Shown: piece by piece, positions 17,447 to 26,342 of the stretch | Layout: each line of letters begins with the position of its first letter | How positions within the stretch are numbered: position 1 is the stretch's first letter | Assembly (NCBI RefSeq): GCF_029953285.1 | Contig: NZ_JASAOI010000050.1 | Coordinates: 1 to 64,000 of the forward strand | Length of the DNA: 64,000 nucleotides | Source: Yinghuangia seranimata | GTDB lineage: Bacteria; Actinomycetota; Actinomycetes; Streptomycetales; Streptomycetaceae | Direction: 5' to 3' | Made by a program: the position numbers and the translations under genes | Notes under the pieces: generated by a model | Seen by the model: only the letters and a program-made list of their open reading frames with translations | Told to the model about the DNA's origin: nothing | Databases searched by the model: none

Positions 17447-18250
17447 TCACTGATCGCGGCGCACGACCGCCCCGACCGCGACGGCGAGCGCACCGGCGGC
17501 CCATGCCGCGAGCACGACCGCCGCGACCGTGGGTGTCGGGTAACTGCCGTTTTCCGGTGGCCTGATGCGCGCCAGGCCGAGCCACGCGTGGGTGGGCATG
17601 GCCGTGCTGAGTGCCCCTGACCAGCCGTGGTTGTCCGACGGGAGGAACGACGGCAGCAGCACCAGCACACCGCAGGCAGTCGCCACCGCGCCCGCGAGAT
17701 GCCGCACCACAGCCCCGACCGCGATACCGATGAGCCCGCACACGGCCGGGAAGACGGCAGAGACGACGACCGCGCGCGCCGCCCCGGCGTCGCGTATCGA
17801 CACGCCGAGCCCCACGTTGGACAGCTGGGCCTGGCTCGTCGCGAAGGCGGTCACCGATGTCACGCTCCCCGCGATCAGCGCGACAACGGCGACCACCGCC
17901 GCCTTGGCCGCGACGACACGGCCGCGTGCGGGGACGGCGACGAACGTGGTGCGCAACGACCCGGACGCGTACTCGCCGGCCACGGTCAGCACGCCGAGCA
18001 CGGCGGCTCCCGCACACACCAGCGACCAGGCGCCCGCGTCGAACGCCTTGTGCAGGGGGTCGAAGTCGGCCCTGCCAAGCGGTGTCAGCAATACGCGGCG
18101 GCTGAAGTACCACGCGGACGCGACCGTCACCGCGGATCCGCAGGCCAGCAGGAGCAGGGCCCACCGCGCCGCGGCGATCCTGATCCACTCGGCGGCGAAC
18201 AGGTCCCCGAAGCCGCCGCGTTCGGGCCCTCGAAGCGCCGACTCAGACAT
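17447..18250 (-). CDS. ABC-2-type transporter permease
   Basis: A 267-aa integral membrane protein with about six TM segments (for example ALLLLACGSAVTVASAWYF and AVFPAVCGLIGIAVGAVV). ATG 18250 overlaps the preceding permease stop by 8 nt; GTG 18259 is an alternative. The sequence of the cytoplasmic part before TM3 (EYASGSLRTTFVAVPARGRVVAAKA) is closely parallel to that in the neighbouring permease, which shows that the two arose by duplication. With the ATPase at 19091 it forms a heterodimeric ABC exporter. Substrate unknown; such systems often extrude lipids or antibiotics. Confidence 0.87.
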   Translation of the reverse strand: MSESALRGPERGGFGDLFAAEWIRIAAARWALLLLACGSAVTVASAWYFSRRVLLTPLGRADFDPLHKAFDAGAWSLVCAGAAVLGVLTVAGEYASGSLRTTFVAVPARGRVVAAKAAVVAVVALIAGSVTSVTAFATSQAQLSNVGLGVSIRDAGAARAVVVSAVFPAVCGLIGIAVGAVVRHLAGAVATACGVLVLLPSFLPSDNHGWSGALSTAMPTHAWLGLARIRPPENGSYPTPTVAAVVLAAWAAGALAVAVGAVVRRDQ

Positions 18251-19094
18251 CGCGCACACGCATCGCCACGACGGCGACCGCCACCGCGGCCACCGGCCAC
18301 GCCGCCATCGCGGTCCACGCCGCGGTGAACGACGGGACGCTGCCGACGATATGGCCGTTGCCCGTGCCGGTCAGCCGACCCCACGCGAACCAAGGATGAG
18401 CGTTCACCACCGGGTCGAGCCACTGCCGCCCGGTCACTCTGAGCCCCGGCGGCAGCAGGACGAACAGCGCGCACACCGCGAACACGCTGCCCGCCGTGAC
18501 CCGGATCACGGCCGCCAGGCCCATGCCGACGAGTGCGCACAGTGGCAGCAGCAGCGTGGTCGCCGCCACGGCCCGCATCGCGTCTGGCTGCGTGACGGCG
18601 TGGTGCGGGATACGGTCGCCGAGCGCGGCCTGGCTCAACGTGTAGGAGCCGACCGCGACCGCGAACCCGAGCACCGTCATCACGCCGGTCAGCACTATGG
18701 CCTTCGCCAGCACGACGCGGCCGCGTGCCGGCACGGCAGTGAACGTCGTGCGGATCAGGCCGCCCGCGTGCTCGCCCGCGACCGTCAGCGCGCCGACCGT
18801 GCCCGCGCCGACCATCATCGCGAACCACTCCGGGCCGGGGAACGCCGTGTGCCCGGCATCGAACCCGTCGCGCATCTCCGGTGTGTAGTGCGGCCACGAG
18901 CGGTACTCCTGACCTCCGGAACGCCACGCGAGGTACAGGTACAGCGCCGCGAGCACGCCGAGGGTCACGGGTGTCGAGCGCAGCGACCAGAACTTGATCC
19001 ACTCCGCCCCCACCAGATCGCGCCAGCGCGCCCGGTCGGCGGTGCCCGAGCGACCCGGCGGGCGCGGGACGGGTGTGTGGGTGACCAGGCTCAT
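18243..19094 (-). CDS. ABC-2-type transporter permease (paralogue of the downstream permease)
   Basis: A 283-aa protein with an N-terminal cytoplasmic segment (LVGAEWIKFWSLRS, typical of these permeases) and about six TM helices. ATG 19094 overlaps the ATPase stop as ATGA and has GGGGGAGG 4 nt upstream. The motif EHAGGLIRTTFTAVPARGRVVLAKA is shared with the next gene (EYASGSLRTTFVAVPARGR), marking a tandem duplication. The three overlapping genes 19819-17447 form one operon coding for ATPase plus two permeases. Confidence 0.87.
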   Translation of the reverse strand: MSLVTHTPVPRPPGRSGTADRARWRDLVGAEWIKFWSLRSTPVTLGVLAALYLYLAWRSGGQEYRSWPHYTPEMRDGFDAGHTAFPGPEWFAMMVGAGTVGALTVAGEHAGGLIRTTFTAVPARGRVVLAKAIVLTGVMTVLGFAVAVGSYTLSQAALGDRIPHHAVTQPDAMRAVAATTLLLPLCALVGMGLAAVIRVTAGSVFAVCALFVLLPPGLRVTGRQWLDPVVNAHPWFAWGRLTGTGNGHIVGSVPSFTAAWTAMAAWPVAAVAVAVVAMRVRDV

Positions 19095-19819
19095 CGGACC
19101 TCCCCCGCGCGGTAGCGGACGCGATCGCCGGTCAGCTTCATGAAGGCCTCCTCAAGGCCGCCGCCCGCGCGGGCCGCGAAGTCCGCGAGCGGCTCGTCGG
19201 CAACCAACGTGCCGTCGGCGATGACGACCAGGTGGTCGGCGGTGTTCTCCATCTCGCTCATCAGATGGCTGGACACGAACACCGTCCGGCCCTCCGCCGC
19301 GAGCCCGCGGAACAGCTCACGGGCCCAGCGGACGCCTTCCGGGTCGAGGCCGTTGACCGGTTCGTCGAAGAGCAGCACCGGCGGATCGCCGAGCAGGGCC
19401 GCGGCTATGCCGAGCCGCTGCTTCATACCGAGTGAGAACGTGCCGACCCGGCGCTTGGCGACCTCGGTCAGACCGACGTCGCGCAGCACCTCGCCGACCC
19501 GGCCGCGCGGCAGGCCGTTGGCCCGTGCCAGGGCCGCCAGATGGGCCCGCGCCGTGCGGCCCGGGTGGACGTCGTCCGCGCTCAGCAACGCGCCGACGTG
19601 CCGCAGCGCGACGCCGCGGGCGCGGAACGGCCGCCCGTCGATCAGGGCGGTGCCGCTGGTCGGCGCGCACAGGCCGAGCAGCATGCGCAGGGTCGTGGAC
19701 TTGCCGGATCCGTTCGGGCCGAGGAAGCCGGTCACCCGGCCCGGGCGCACGGTGAACGTCAGGGCGTCCACGGCGACCGTGTGCCCGTATCGCTTGGTGA
19801 GTTCGTTGACTTCGATCAC
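19091..19819 (-). CDS. ABC transporter ATP-binding protein
   Basis: A 242-aa ATPase subunit. The start is GTG 19819 (VIEVNELTKRYG); longer in-frame extension upstream has poor codon use and no homology. Walker A GPNGSGKST is at residues 34-42, the signature region reads FSLGMKQRLGIAAALL, and Walker B with the D-loop is VLLFDEPVNGLDPEG, followed by the switch His in VSSHL. It is of the DrrA/CcmA type that drives ABC-2 exporters. There is no good Shine-Dalgarno before GTG 19819, so the mRNA may be leaderless. The divergent two-component system starts 157 nt away and may regulate this exporter. Confidence 0.9.
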   Translation of the reverse strand: MIEVNELTKRYGHTVAVDALTFTVRPGRVTGFLGPNGSGKSTTLRMLLGLCAPTSGTALIDGRPFRARGVALRHVGALLSADDVHPGRTARAHLAALARANGLPRGRVGEVLRDVGLTEVAKRRVGTFSLGMKQRLGIAAALLGDPPVLLFDEPVNGLDPEGVRWARELFRGLAAEGRTVFVSSHLMSEMENTADHLVVIADGTLVADEPLADFAARAGGGLEEAFMKLTGDRVRYRAGEVR

Positions 19820-19962
19820 GCGGACAACGCTGCCGCCCGGGGCCCGGCCGCAGCGTCGGACCGCGGGGCGAACCTTTCGGAGTGGTGCACATCCCCGGCA
19901 GGACGCCGATCGGCCCCCGGATGTACGCCCGCGGGCCGACGCGCACCACCGGGCCCGCTGTC

Positions 19963-19976
19963 TACGATCCCGAATG
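19963..19976 (+). promoter_or_regulatory. Candidate -10 box and leaderless start of the sensor kinase gene
   Basis: TACGAT at 19963-19968 matches the actinobacterial -10 consensus (TANNNT). GTG 19976 begins 7 nt after its last base, the distance expected for a transcript starting at the initiation codon. No Shine-Dalgarno sequence precedes the GTG. The -35 region is not recognisable. Confidence 0.45.
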
Positions 19977-21154
19977 TGGATCACGTCCTGCCTCGCGCAC
20001 CGCTGCTGCGCCGCCTGCCCCCGCTGGGGTGGACGGCGCTGCTGGGCTGCGCGGTGGGCGGGTTCACCGCGCTCATGTTCAGCACACTCCCGCTGCGGAT
20101 CTCGCCGCACCTGCTGCCCTATCGGCTCGCGTCCGTCCCCCCGCCGGTCTGGCTCGGTGTATCCGTGCTGCTCGCGCTGCCGCTGACCCTGAGCCGGCAA
20201 CGTCCCGCGCTCACACTCGCGCTGCTGCTGGCCGAGACCGCGGCCGCGTCGGTGCTGACCATCGCCACCTGGCCGTCGCTGGTCGCCGCCGCGGTGCTCG
20301 TCGGCTACCTCGCCGCGACGCGCACGCGCCGTGCGGGCCTGCTCGGTGCGGCCGCCGCGATCGCCGTCGCGACGACCGAGCGCGCGGTGTCATGGGCCGC
20401 CGATCCGCCCGGGTCGATGGAGTTCAGCGACGTGCTGAGCGAGGCGTCGCTGTACGCGCTCGCGGTGGCCGTCATGTGGCTGGCCGGCAACGCGGTGGCG
20501 CGCAACCGCGAGTACGCGGCCGCGGTGCAGGACCACGCCACCGCCCGCGCCGTCGTCGCCGAACGCCTGCGGATCGCACGGGAACTGCACGACATGGTCG
20601 CGCACAGCGTCGGCATCATCGCCATCCAGGCGGGCGCCGCACGCCGCGTCATCGACGTGCAGCCCGGCGACGCGCGCGAGGCGCTCGGCGCCATCGAGAC
20701 CACCAGCCGCGAGACCCTGGCCGGCATGCGCCGGATGCTCGTCGCGCTGCGCCAGGCCGATCCCGGCGACACGGGCCCGGCCGCACCCGGACTCGCCGAC
20801 CTCGACCGGTTGGCCGAGACGGCGCGCGGCGGCGGCGTCCGGGTCGAGCTCGAACGGTGCGGCGAACCGCGGCCGCTACCCGCGGAGATCGAGCTCGCCG
20901 CGTACCGGATCGTCCAGGAGTCCCTGACGAACGTGGTGCGGCACGCCGCGTCGCCGGGCTGCCGGGTCACGGTCACGTACGCGCCGGGCGAACTCGTCGT
21001 CGAGGTGGCCGACAACGGGCGCGCGGCCGAGGCCGTCGTCCCCGGTTACGGCATCACCGGCATGCGCGAGCGCGTCCACCTCCTCGACGGCGAGTTCTCC
21101 GCCGGGCCACGCCCTGAGGGCGGGTTCCGGGTGGCCGCGAGGCTTCCGGCATGA
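19976..21154 (+). CDS. Sensor histidine kinase (HisKA_3, NarL/DesK-type)
   Basis: A 392-aa kinase beginning at GTG 19976. Four to five TM helices occupy residues about 17-175. The dimerisation/phosphoacceptor segment ERLRIARELHDMVAHSVG holds the phosphorylated His205. The ATPase domain has the N-box ESLTNVVRHA and the G-box VADNGRAAEAVVPGYGITGMRER. This is the architecture of kinases that pair with LuxR-type response regulators; its stop overlaps the regulator start as ATGA (21151-21154). The divergent ABC exporter is a likely target, as this arrangement is common in actinomycetes. Confidence 0.9.
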   Translation: MDHVLPRAPLLRRLPPLGWTALLGCAVGGFTALMFSTLPLRISPHLLPYRLASVPPPVWLGVSVLLALPLTLSRQRPALTLALLLAETAAASVLTIATWPSLVAAAVLVGYLAATRTRRAGLLGAAAAIAVATTERAVSWAADPPGSMEFSDVLSEASLYALAVAVMWLAGNAVARNREYAAAVQDHATARAVVAERLRIARELHDMVAHSVGIIAIQAGAARRVIDVQPGDAREALGAIETTSRETLAGMRRMLVALRQADPGDTGPAAPGLADLDRLAETARGGGVRVELERCGEPRPLPAEIELAAYRIVQESLTNVVRHAASPGCRVTVTYAPGELVVEVADNGRAAEAVVPGYGITGMRERVHLLDGEFSAGPRPEGGFRVAARLPA

Positions 21155-21933
21155 CCGGCCCCGACGCGGCGTACGACGGTGCGTCCGACGGCATGTCGGG
21201 CGGTGTGTCCGGCAGCGCACCGGACGTCGGGCACGACGGCGCGCCTGCCCCCGCCGCCCCACCGCTCGCCCCGGTGCGTGTCGTGCTCGCCGACGACCAG
21301 CCGCTCGTGCGCTCGGGGTTGCGCATGCTCATCACCGCGGCGCCGGACCTCGTGGTCGTCGGCGAAGCGGCGAACGGCGCCGAGGCCGTTGCGCTCGCCG
21401 CGCGGCTGCGGCCCGACGTCGTGGTGATGGACATCCGTATGCCGGGCGTGGACGGCATCGAGGCCACCCGGCGGATCACGGCGGAGTCGACCGCGCGGGT
21501 CGTCGTGCTGACGACGTTCGACGACGACGAGAACGTGTACGCGGCGCTCCGCGCGGGGTCGAGCGGATTCCTGGTCAAGGACATGGCGCTGGACGACATC
21601 CTGGCGGCGATCCGGGTCGTCGCCGCGGGCGACGCACTCATCGCCCCGGGCGTGACCCGACGCCTCATCGCGGACTTCACGGCGCCGCACGCTCCTGTGT
21701 CCCCCGCCGCAGCGCCTGTACGCCGCACGCTCGACGGCGTCACGGACCGCGAGCGCGAGGTCCTGGCGTTGGTCGCGCGGGGGCTGTCCAACAGCGAGAT
21801 CGCCGCGCACCTGATCATCAGCACCGCCACCGCGAAGACGCATGTGGCACGCCTGTTCACCAAGCTGGACGCACGCGACCGCGTGCACCTGGTGATCCTC
21901 GCCTACGAAGCGGGACTTGGTCCGGCCTCCTGA
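21151..21933 (+). CDS. LuxR/NarL-type response regulator
   Basis: A 260-aa regulator with ATG overlapping the kinase stop. An unusual 40-aa Gly/Ala/Asp/Pro-rich lead precedes the receiver domain. The receiver has the acidic pair D48-D49, the phosphoacceptor D94 (VVMDIRMPG), Thr121 and the conserved Lys143 (LVKDM). The C-terminal helix-turn-helix is LTDREREVLALVARGLSNSEIA-type (here VTDREREV) with TAKTHVARLFTKLDARDR. The domain set is complete and functional. A second start near VRVVLADD would remove the lead but has no ribosome-binding site. Confidence 0.92.
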   Translation: MTGPDAAYDGASDGMSGGVSGSAPDVGHDGAPAPAAPPLAPVRVVLADDQPLVRSGLRMLITAAPDLVVVGEAANGAEAVALAARLRPDVVVMDIRMPGVDGIEATRRITAESTARVVVLTTFDDDENVYAALRAGSSGFLVKDMALDDILAAIRVVAAGDALIAPGVTRRLIADFTAPHAPVSPAAAPVRRTLDGVTDREREVLALVARGLSNSEIAAHLIISTATAKTHVARLFTKLDARDRVHLVILAYEAGLGPAS

Positions 21934-22008
21934 CCAGTGCGGGGTGCACGCGGGTAGCGTTGTCGCAACAGGCATGCCCGGTGCACATATCGCCGCGAGG
22001 AGCAGCGA

Positions 22009-23535
22009 ATGAAGCCCACGGAGCGCACCGCCGAAAGCAGCGCCGCCGCGAACACGGCCGCCGCGTCGACCGCCCCCGCAGCGCCGACCGACCCCGCGCC
22101 GACCGCACCCTCCGCGGCAACCGAAACCACATCGACCGCACCCGATGCGCCCACGGACGCCCAGACCCCGCCACCCCTGCCGCCGCCGCCCGGGCCGCGC
22201 CTCCCCGCAGTCGTGCAGACCGCCGCGTACCTGGCCGCCCCCACCCGTGTCCTGGACGCGGCACGTCGCCGCTACGGCCCGGTGTTCCGCTTCAACTTCG
22301 TCGGGTTTCCGCCGGAAGTCTTCCTCACCACACCCGAGTCGGCCGCCGCGGCGTACGCCCTCGACGCGGGCGGCGGCCGGGCCGGCGAGGTCCGCCGTAT
22401 GGCGCTCGAACCGCTCGTCGGCCGCAACTCGCTGCTGAGCCTCGACGGCGACCCATGGGCCCGGCACCGCAAACTGCTCACCCCGCCGCTGCGTGCGAAA
22501 GCCATCGCCGACTACCGCGACGAGATCGCCCGGATCGCCGCGGAGGACGTCGAACGCTGGCCGCACGGCACACCGTTCGCGCTACGCGACCGCATGCAGG
22601 ACATCACGCTCGAGGTCATCCTGCGCCTGGTCTTCGGCATCCGCGAGCGCGAACGCCTCGACGCACTCAGGGCGTTGCTCCCGGCCCTGGCGGAGACCGG
22701 CGGGCCCGCGGTGATGATCCTGGCGTCGTCGAAGGCGATGGGCTGGATCGAGCGCGTCGGGCCGCTCCACCGTGCGGTGTCCCGTCCGTTCACCCGGTTC
22801 CTCGCGACCCGCGCCGCCGTCGACGAACTGCTGTACGACGAGATCGCCCGGCGCCGCGCGGACGCGGACCCCGACGCGACGGATGTGCTGTCCCGGCTGC
22901 TTCGCGCCCGCGACGAGCACGGCGAGCCGATGAGCGACCAGGAGCTGCGCGACGAGCTGATCACCCTCCTCGAAGCCGGCCACGAGACCACCGCCACCGC
23001 ACTGGCCTGGGGCGTCGAACGCCTGGTCCGCACCCCCGAGGTGCTCGCCAAGCTGCGCGCCGAGCTCGACGGCACCACGGGCGGCGGCGAGGAGCGCTAC
23101 CTCGAGGCCGTGGTGAAGGAGACCCTGCGGGCCAGGCCGGTGGTGTACGACGTACCGCGGCTGGTCGACACCCCGCTGCGGGTCGGCGGCGTCGAGATCC
23201 CCGCGGGCTGGTACGCCGCGCCGATGATCGCCCTCATCCACCGCGACCCGGCCGTCTACCCCGACCCCGACGCGTTCCGCCCCGAACGCTTCCTGGACGG
23301 CGACACGACCGCCGCCCACAGGTCGTGGATGCCCTTCGGCGGCGGCCGCCGCTACTGCGTCGGCGCGCAACTCGCCTTGCTGGAAATGCGGGTGATCCTC
23401 CGCGAGGTCCTCCAACGGGTCGACCTCACGGCAGTCCGGGCGGCCGACGAGAAGCCGCGCATGCGCCACGTCACCTTCGTCCCCTCCCGCGCCGCCCGCG
23501 TAATCGCCCGCCCGCGCGCCACGAGGAGCGCCTAA
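22009..23535 (+). CDS. Cytochrome P450
   Basis: A 508-aa P450 with ATG 22009 after GAGGAG. Key motifs: I-helix AGHETT at residues 323-328, ExxR E371-TLR374, and the haem loop FGGGRRYCVGAQLA with Cys450 as thiolate ligand. The catalytic core resembles the CYP102/CYP4-like soluble bacterial class rather than the short 400-aa streptomycete class. The first 60 residues are almost only Ala, Thr, Pro and Ser, an unusual low-complexity leader. It needs a ferredoxin/reductase from elsewhere. Its stop overlaps the convergent PPOX gene by 4 nt. The substrate is unknown; a link with the steroid operon 20 kb away is not supported by context. Confidence 0.92.
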   Translation: MKPTERTAESSAAANTAAASTAPAAPTDPAPTAPSAATETTSTAPDAPTDAQTPPPLPPPPGPRLPAVVQTAAYLAAPTRVLDAARRRYGPVFRFNFVGFPPEVFLTTPESAAAAYALDAGGGRAGEVRRMALEPLVGRNSLLSLDGDPWARHRKLLTPPLRAKAIADYRDEIARIAAEDVERWPHGTPFALRDRMQDITLEVILRLVFGIRERERLDALRALLPALAETGGPAVMILASSKAMGWIERVGPLHRAVSRPFTRFLATRAAVDELLYDEIARRRADADPDATDVLSRLLRARDEHGEPMSDQELRDELITLLEAGHETTATALAWGVERLVRTPEVLAKLRAELDGTTGGGEERYLEAVVKETLRARPVVYDVPRLVDTPLRVGGVEIPAGWYAAPMIALIHRDPAVYPDPDAFRPERFLDGDTTAAHRSWMPFGGGRRYCVGAQLALLEMRVILREVLQRVDLTAVRAADEKPRMRHVTFVPSRAARVIARPRATRSA

Positions 23536-24050
23536 GTTGCCGGACCCGCCGACGTGAAGCGCCACCGCGTCGGTGACCCCGTGAAGTCGCCCTCCCGCAG
23601 GCCGAACACCTGCACGGGACGCACGCGGAAGGTCCCGTTCACGTCCGGATCCAGAAAATCGATGCCGTACGACGTCTCGTACTTGCCGTTGAGCGCATCC
23701 AGAAAGGCCGCGATCCCCGCCCGATCCGCAACCACCTCCGCGCGCCCCTCCACCACGACCGGGTTGAGCGCGTCATCGGTCGTCACCACACAGTCCGCAC
23801 GCCCGGCGATGTTGCGGGCCTTACGCGACCCGAGGCTGCTGCTGAACCACAGGCACGCGTCCAGCCACACACCCCACACCGGCATGGCGTGCGGCCGACC
23901 ATCCGGACGCACGGTCGACACCCAGTAGTCGTGCGAGGCCGCCAAGCGCTCCCGCGCCCACGACCACGGCAACAGCCCGGTGCCCTCCTCAGGCGGCAGG
24001 ACGCCGTAACCCGGCATATAAGGACGACTCGCCTGGGGCTCCACCATCAC
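23532..24050 (-). CDS. Pyridoxamine-5'-phosphate-oxidase-fold (PPOX/F420-type) protein
   Basis: A 172-aa split-barrel flavin/deazaflavin protein. Landmarks are SHDYWVSTVRPDGRPHAMPVWGVW (first strands, here partly quoted), LGSRKARNIAGRADCVVTTDD and the C-terminal barrel VRPVQVFGLREGDFTGSPTRWRF. These are typical of actinobacterial pyridoxamine oxidase-like enzymes, many of which use F420. Its ATG overlaps the stop of the ADP-ribosylglycohydrolase gene (24047-24050), so the two are co-translated. Confidence 0.82.
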   Translation of the reverse strand: MMVEPQASRPYMPGYGVLPPEEGTGLLPWSWARERLAASHDYWVSTVRPDGRPHAMPVWGVWLDACLWFSSSLGSRKARNIAGRADCVVTTDDALNPVVVEGRAEVVADRAGIAAFLDALNGKYETSYGIDFLDPDVNGTFRVRPVQVFGLREGDFTGSPTRWRFTSAGPAT

Positions 24051-25156
24051 GCCCCGCCACCGCCATCCCCCGCCACAGCCAGCCGATATGTCCGTTCCGC
24101 CAAGTCGCTGATCCGAACACCGTCGAAACCGAAGACCGCACTGCGCAGCCGGTCCTCAAGCGGCTCGGTCCACTGCCGCGGAATCGCAGCGGCACCACAC
24201 AACACGCCCGCAACCGATCCCGCCGTCGCACCGTTCGAGTCGGTGTCCAGCCCACCGCGCACGGTCAACGCGATCGTGCGAGTGAAGTCCCCGTCCCCGT
24301 ACAGCAACCCGGCCGCGATGACCGCCACGTTCGGCACGACGTGGATCCAGTGCAGCTGCCCGGTCTCCCGCTCCATCGCGTCGAGCGCGTCCTCCCAGCT
24401 GACCCCGGACGCGTGCAGCTCAAGCACCTGCCCGACCGTCCGCGCGACCCGGCAGTCACCGGGAATGTGCCCGACCGCCTCAGTAACCGCGTCCCGCGGA
24501 CCATCAGCTGTGAACGCAGAGGCGATCAACGCGGCCGCCCACATCGCCCCGTACACACCCTCGTTCGTATGCGACAACACCGCATCACGCCGAACGGACT
24601 CCGCGGCCGCGGCCGGATCGCCGGGGTTGACCCACCCGTGCACATCGGCACGAATGAGCGCGCCGATCCAGTCCTGATACGGGTTGTCGACCCGGGCACA
24701 CAGCGGCGGCACCAGTCCCGCCACCAGGTTGCGGTACGCGGCCCGCTCCGCGGTGAACGTCTGCAAATAGGGCAACCCCAACAGCCACAGCTCACCCACC
24801 TGCTGCGTCGTGAAACCACGACCGTAGGTCTCCAACAGGTGCAGCCCGAGCACCGCATAGTCCACATCGTCGTCCCGGCAGCTCCCATGGATCCGGCCCC
24901 GCGTGCACTCAGGCCACTCCGGCCGCAACGCGAACTCCACAGGATCCAGCGGCGGATCCGGCACGGGAATGTAGTCGGTCAGCGGCAGCGCCCCCGTGAG
25001 CCGCAGATACCGATCGATGCGCTCGCGGGTCCAGTGGTCCCCGTCCTCGACGGGCTTCCCGAGCATGTTCCCGGCAACCCGCCCGAGCCATCCCCCATAG
25101 ATCCGCCCAGCAAGCCCCGCCCCGCCGCCACCGTCCCCGGACCCAAGGCCGCCCAT
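24047..25156 (-). CDS. ADP-ribosylglycohydrolase family protein
   Basis: A 369-aa all-helical hydrolase of the DraG/ARH family. GRIYGGWLGRVAGNMLGKPVE at the N terminus, SCRDDDVDYAVLGL (first metal-binding acidic cluster) and the C-terminal GGLDTDSNGATAGSVAG (second Mg-binding motif, DTDSNGAT) mark the two-metal site. Members remove ADP-ribose from proteins or small molecules. The gene forms a two-gene unit with the PPOX protein downstream. An antisense GC-rich leader (GSGDGGGGAG) precedes the domain; a start a few codons later is possible. Confidence 0.88.
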   Translation of the reverse strand: MGGLGSGDGGGGAGLAGRIYGGWLGRVAGNMLGKPVEDGDHWTRERIDRYLRLTGALPLTDYIPVPDPPLDPVEFALRPEWPECTRGRIHGSCRDDDVDYAVLGLHLLETYGRGFTTQQVGELWLLGLPYLQTFTAERAAYRNLVAGLVPPLCARVDNPYQDWIGALIRADVHGWVNPGDPAAAAESVRRDAVLSHTNEGVYGAMWAAALIASAFTADGPRDAVTEAVGHIPGDCRVARTVGQVLELHASGVSWEDALDAMERETGQLHWIHVVPNVAVIAAGLLYGDGDFTRTIALTVRGGLDTDSNGATAGSVAGVLCGAAAIPRQWTEPLEDRLRSAVFGFDGVRISDLAERTYRLAVAGDGGGGA

Positions 25157-25259
25157 ATTTCAGGTCTACCCCACCCGGCCCCTCCGCCAGCGGCTAGCCA
25201 CGCCGCCCGTAACCCACCCGAGGGACCGTCCGCCACGAGTCCACCGGCCCGTGGGCCGA

Positions 25260-25281
25260 CGCCTACCCCGCGGGGTAGGCG
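25260..25281 (-). terminator. 22-bp perfect palindrome, likely terminator
   Basis: Perfect inverted repeat centred on CCCCGCGGGG, with arms GCCTACC and GGTAGGC. It sits 14 nt past the stop of the small gene at 25296 on the minus strand. A folded hairpin of 9 bp with a 4-nt loop would be very stable. There is no clear T-run, so it may instead be a protein-binding site. Confidence 0.5.
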
Positions 25282-25295
25282 CCTCCCGTCATACC

Positions 25296-25523
25296 TCAGG
25301 CGCGCTGGCTCGGAACGATGACCCAGTCCTTGGGGTCCCCCTCCGGCTGCCCCGTGCCGACGATCTCCTGGAACCCCGCGAGCCGGTTCCGGACGGAGTC
25401 GGCCACGTAGTGCTCCAGCGACGCCGCAAGGCCCAGGCCCATCAGCTCCTGGACACGATGAACAGCCGCAGGAGAGAGCCGAACGGAGACTTCAACACCT
25501 GCGGACGATGCTTCGATGCTCAT
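25296..25523 (-). CDS. Small ribbon-helix-helix-like protein
   Basis: A 75-aa protein from ATG 25523; the in-frame extension to 25739 overlaps the phosphatase promoter and is rejected. EVSVRLSPAAVHRVQELMGLGLAASLEHYVADSVRNRL reads as strand-helix-helix, which fits an RHH (CopG/Arc-like) DNA-binding fold, followed by a short acidic tail DPKDWVIVPSQRA. No toxin partner is adjacent. The family is not recognised with certainty. Confidence 0.55.
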   Translation of the reverse strand: MSIEASSAGVEVSVRLSPAAVHRVQELMGLGLAASLEHYVADSVRNRLAGFQEIVGTGQPEGDPKDWVIVPSQRA

Positions 25524-25754
25524 CCGCCGCACGCTACCGGTGCCCACTGACACAACACGCTCACCACGCAGGACCACGACGCCGTCCTGCGTACGGCGCA
25601 AGCACCACGAGCGGCCACCGCCGTCGTGGAAGAGAGTCCCAAGCCCGCCAACTCGCCCTCGACGGATGTCTGGTGAGCTGCGGGGAGCCTCCGGTCGTAC
25701 TCTGCGCGAAGTGGCCACGACAAACCGATGCAAGATCAACTACCGTGCCCAGCC

Positions 25755-26342
25755 ATGGGTGAGCTGATAGTGATCCGGCACGGCCAGACCGCATGGAGCG
25801 TGTCGGGCCGGCACGCCGGCCGAACCGACGTTCCGCTGACCGCGGCAGGTGAGGACTCGGCCAGAGCCCTGGCTCCGAGGTTGGCTGAACGTCGCCTGGC
25901 CGCGGTGTTCAGCAGCCCGCTCAGCCGAGCGATGCGAACGGCAGAATTGGCGGGCCTCACCGACGTGAGGCCCGACCCCGACCTGCTGGAGTGGGACTAC
26001 GGCGGCTACGAGGGCCTGACCGCGGAGCAGATCCACGAGACGAGGCCGGGCTGGGACCTGTGGCGGGACGGCGTCGTTCCCGGCGACGCCCACCATCCCG
26101 GCGAACAACTGCCCCAGGTCGCCGCACGCACCGACGCCGTACTGACCCGGGTCCGCCCGCTCCTGGCCGACGGCGACGTCGCGCTCGTGGCACACGGCCA
26201 CCTGGCGCGCATACTCGCGGTCCGCTGGCTCGGCCTCGACCCGTCCGCCAGCCGACTCCTCGGCCATCCCCACCCGGGCACCCTCAGCGTCTTGACCACC
26301 GAGCACGGGCAGCCGTGCATCGCGGCGTGGAACGTCCCCTAG
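25755..26342 (+). CDS. Histidine phosphatase (phosphoglycerate-mutase superfamily)
   Basis: A 195-aa protein from ATG 25755. It has the RHG catalytic motif (IRHGQTAWS, phospho-accepting His10-11 region), the SSPLSRAMRTA second motif, the acid-base segment LLEWDYGGYEGLT, and the second catalytic His in VALVAHGHLARIL. The motif set is complete for acid-phosphatase-type members (broad phosphatases, CobC-like or Gpm-like). TACCGT at 25741-25746 lies 8 nt before the ATG and no Shine-Dalgarno is present, so the mRNA is probably leaderless. Confidence 0.9.
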   Translation: MGELIVIRHGQTAWSVSGRHAGRTDVPLTAAGEDSARALAPRLAERRLAAVFSSPLSRAMRTAELAGLTDVRPDPDLLEWDYGGYEGLTAEQIHETRPGWDLWRDGVVPGDAHHPGEQLPQVAARTDAVLTRVRPLLADGDVALVAHGHLARILAVRWLGLDPSASRLLGHPHPGTLSVLTTEHGQPCIAAWNVP

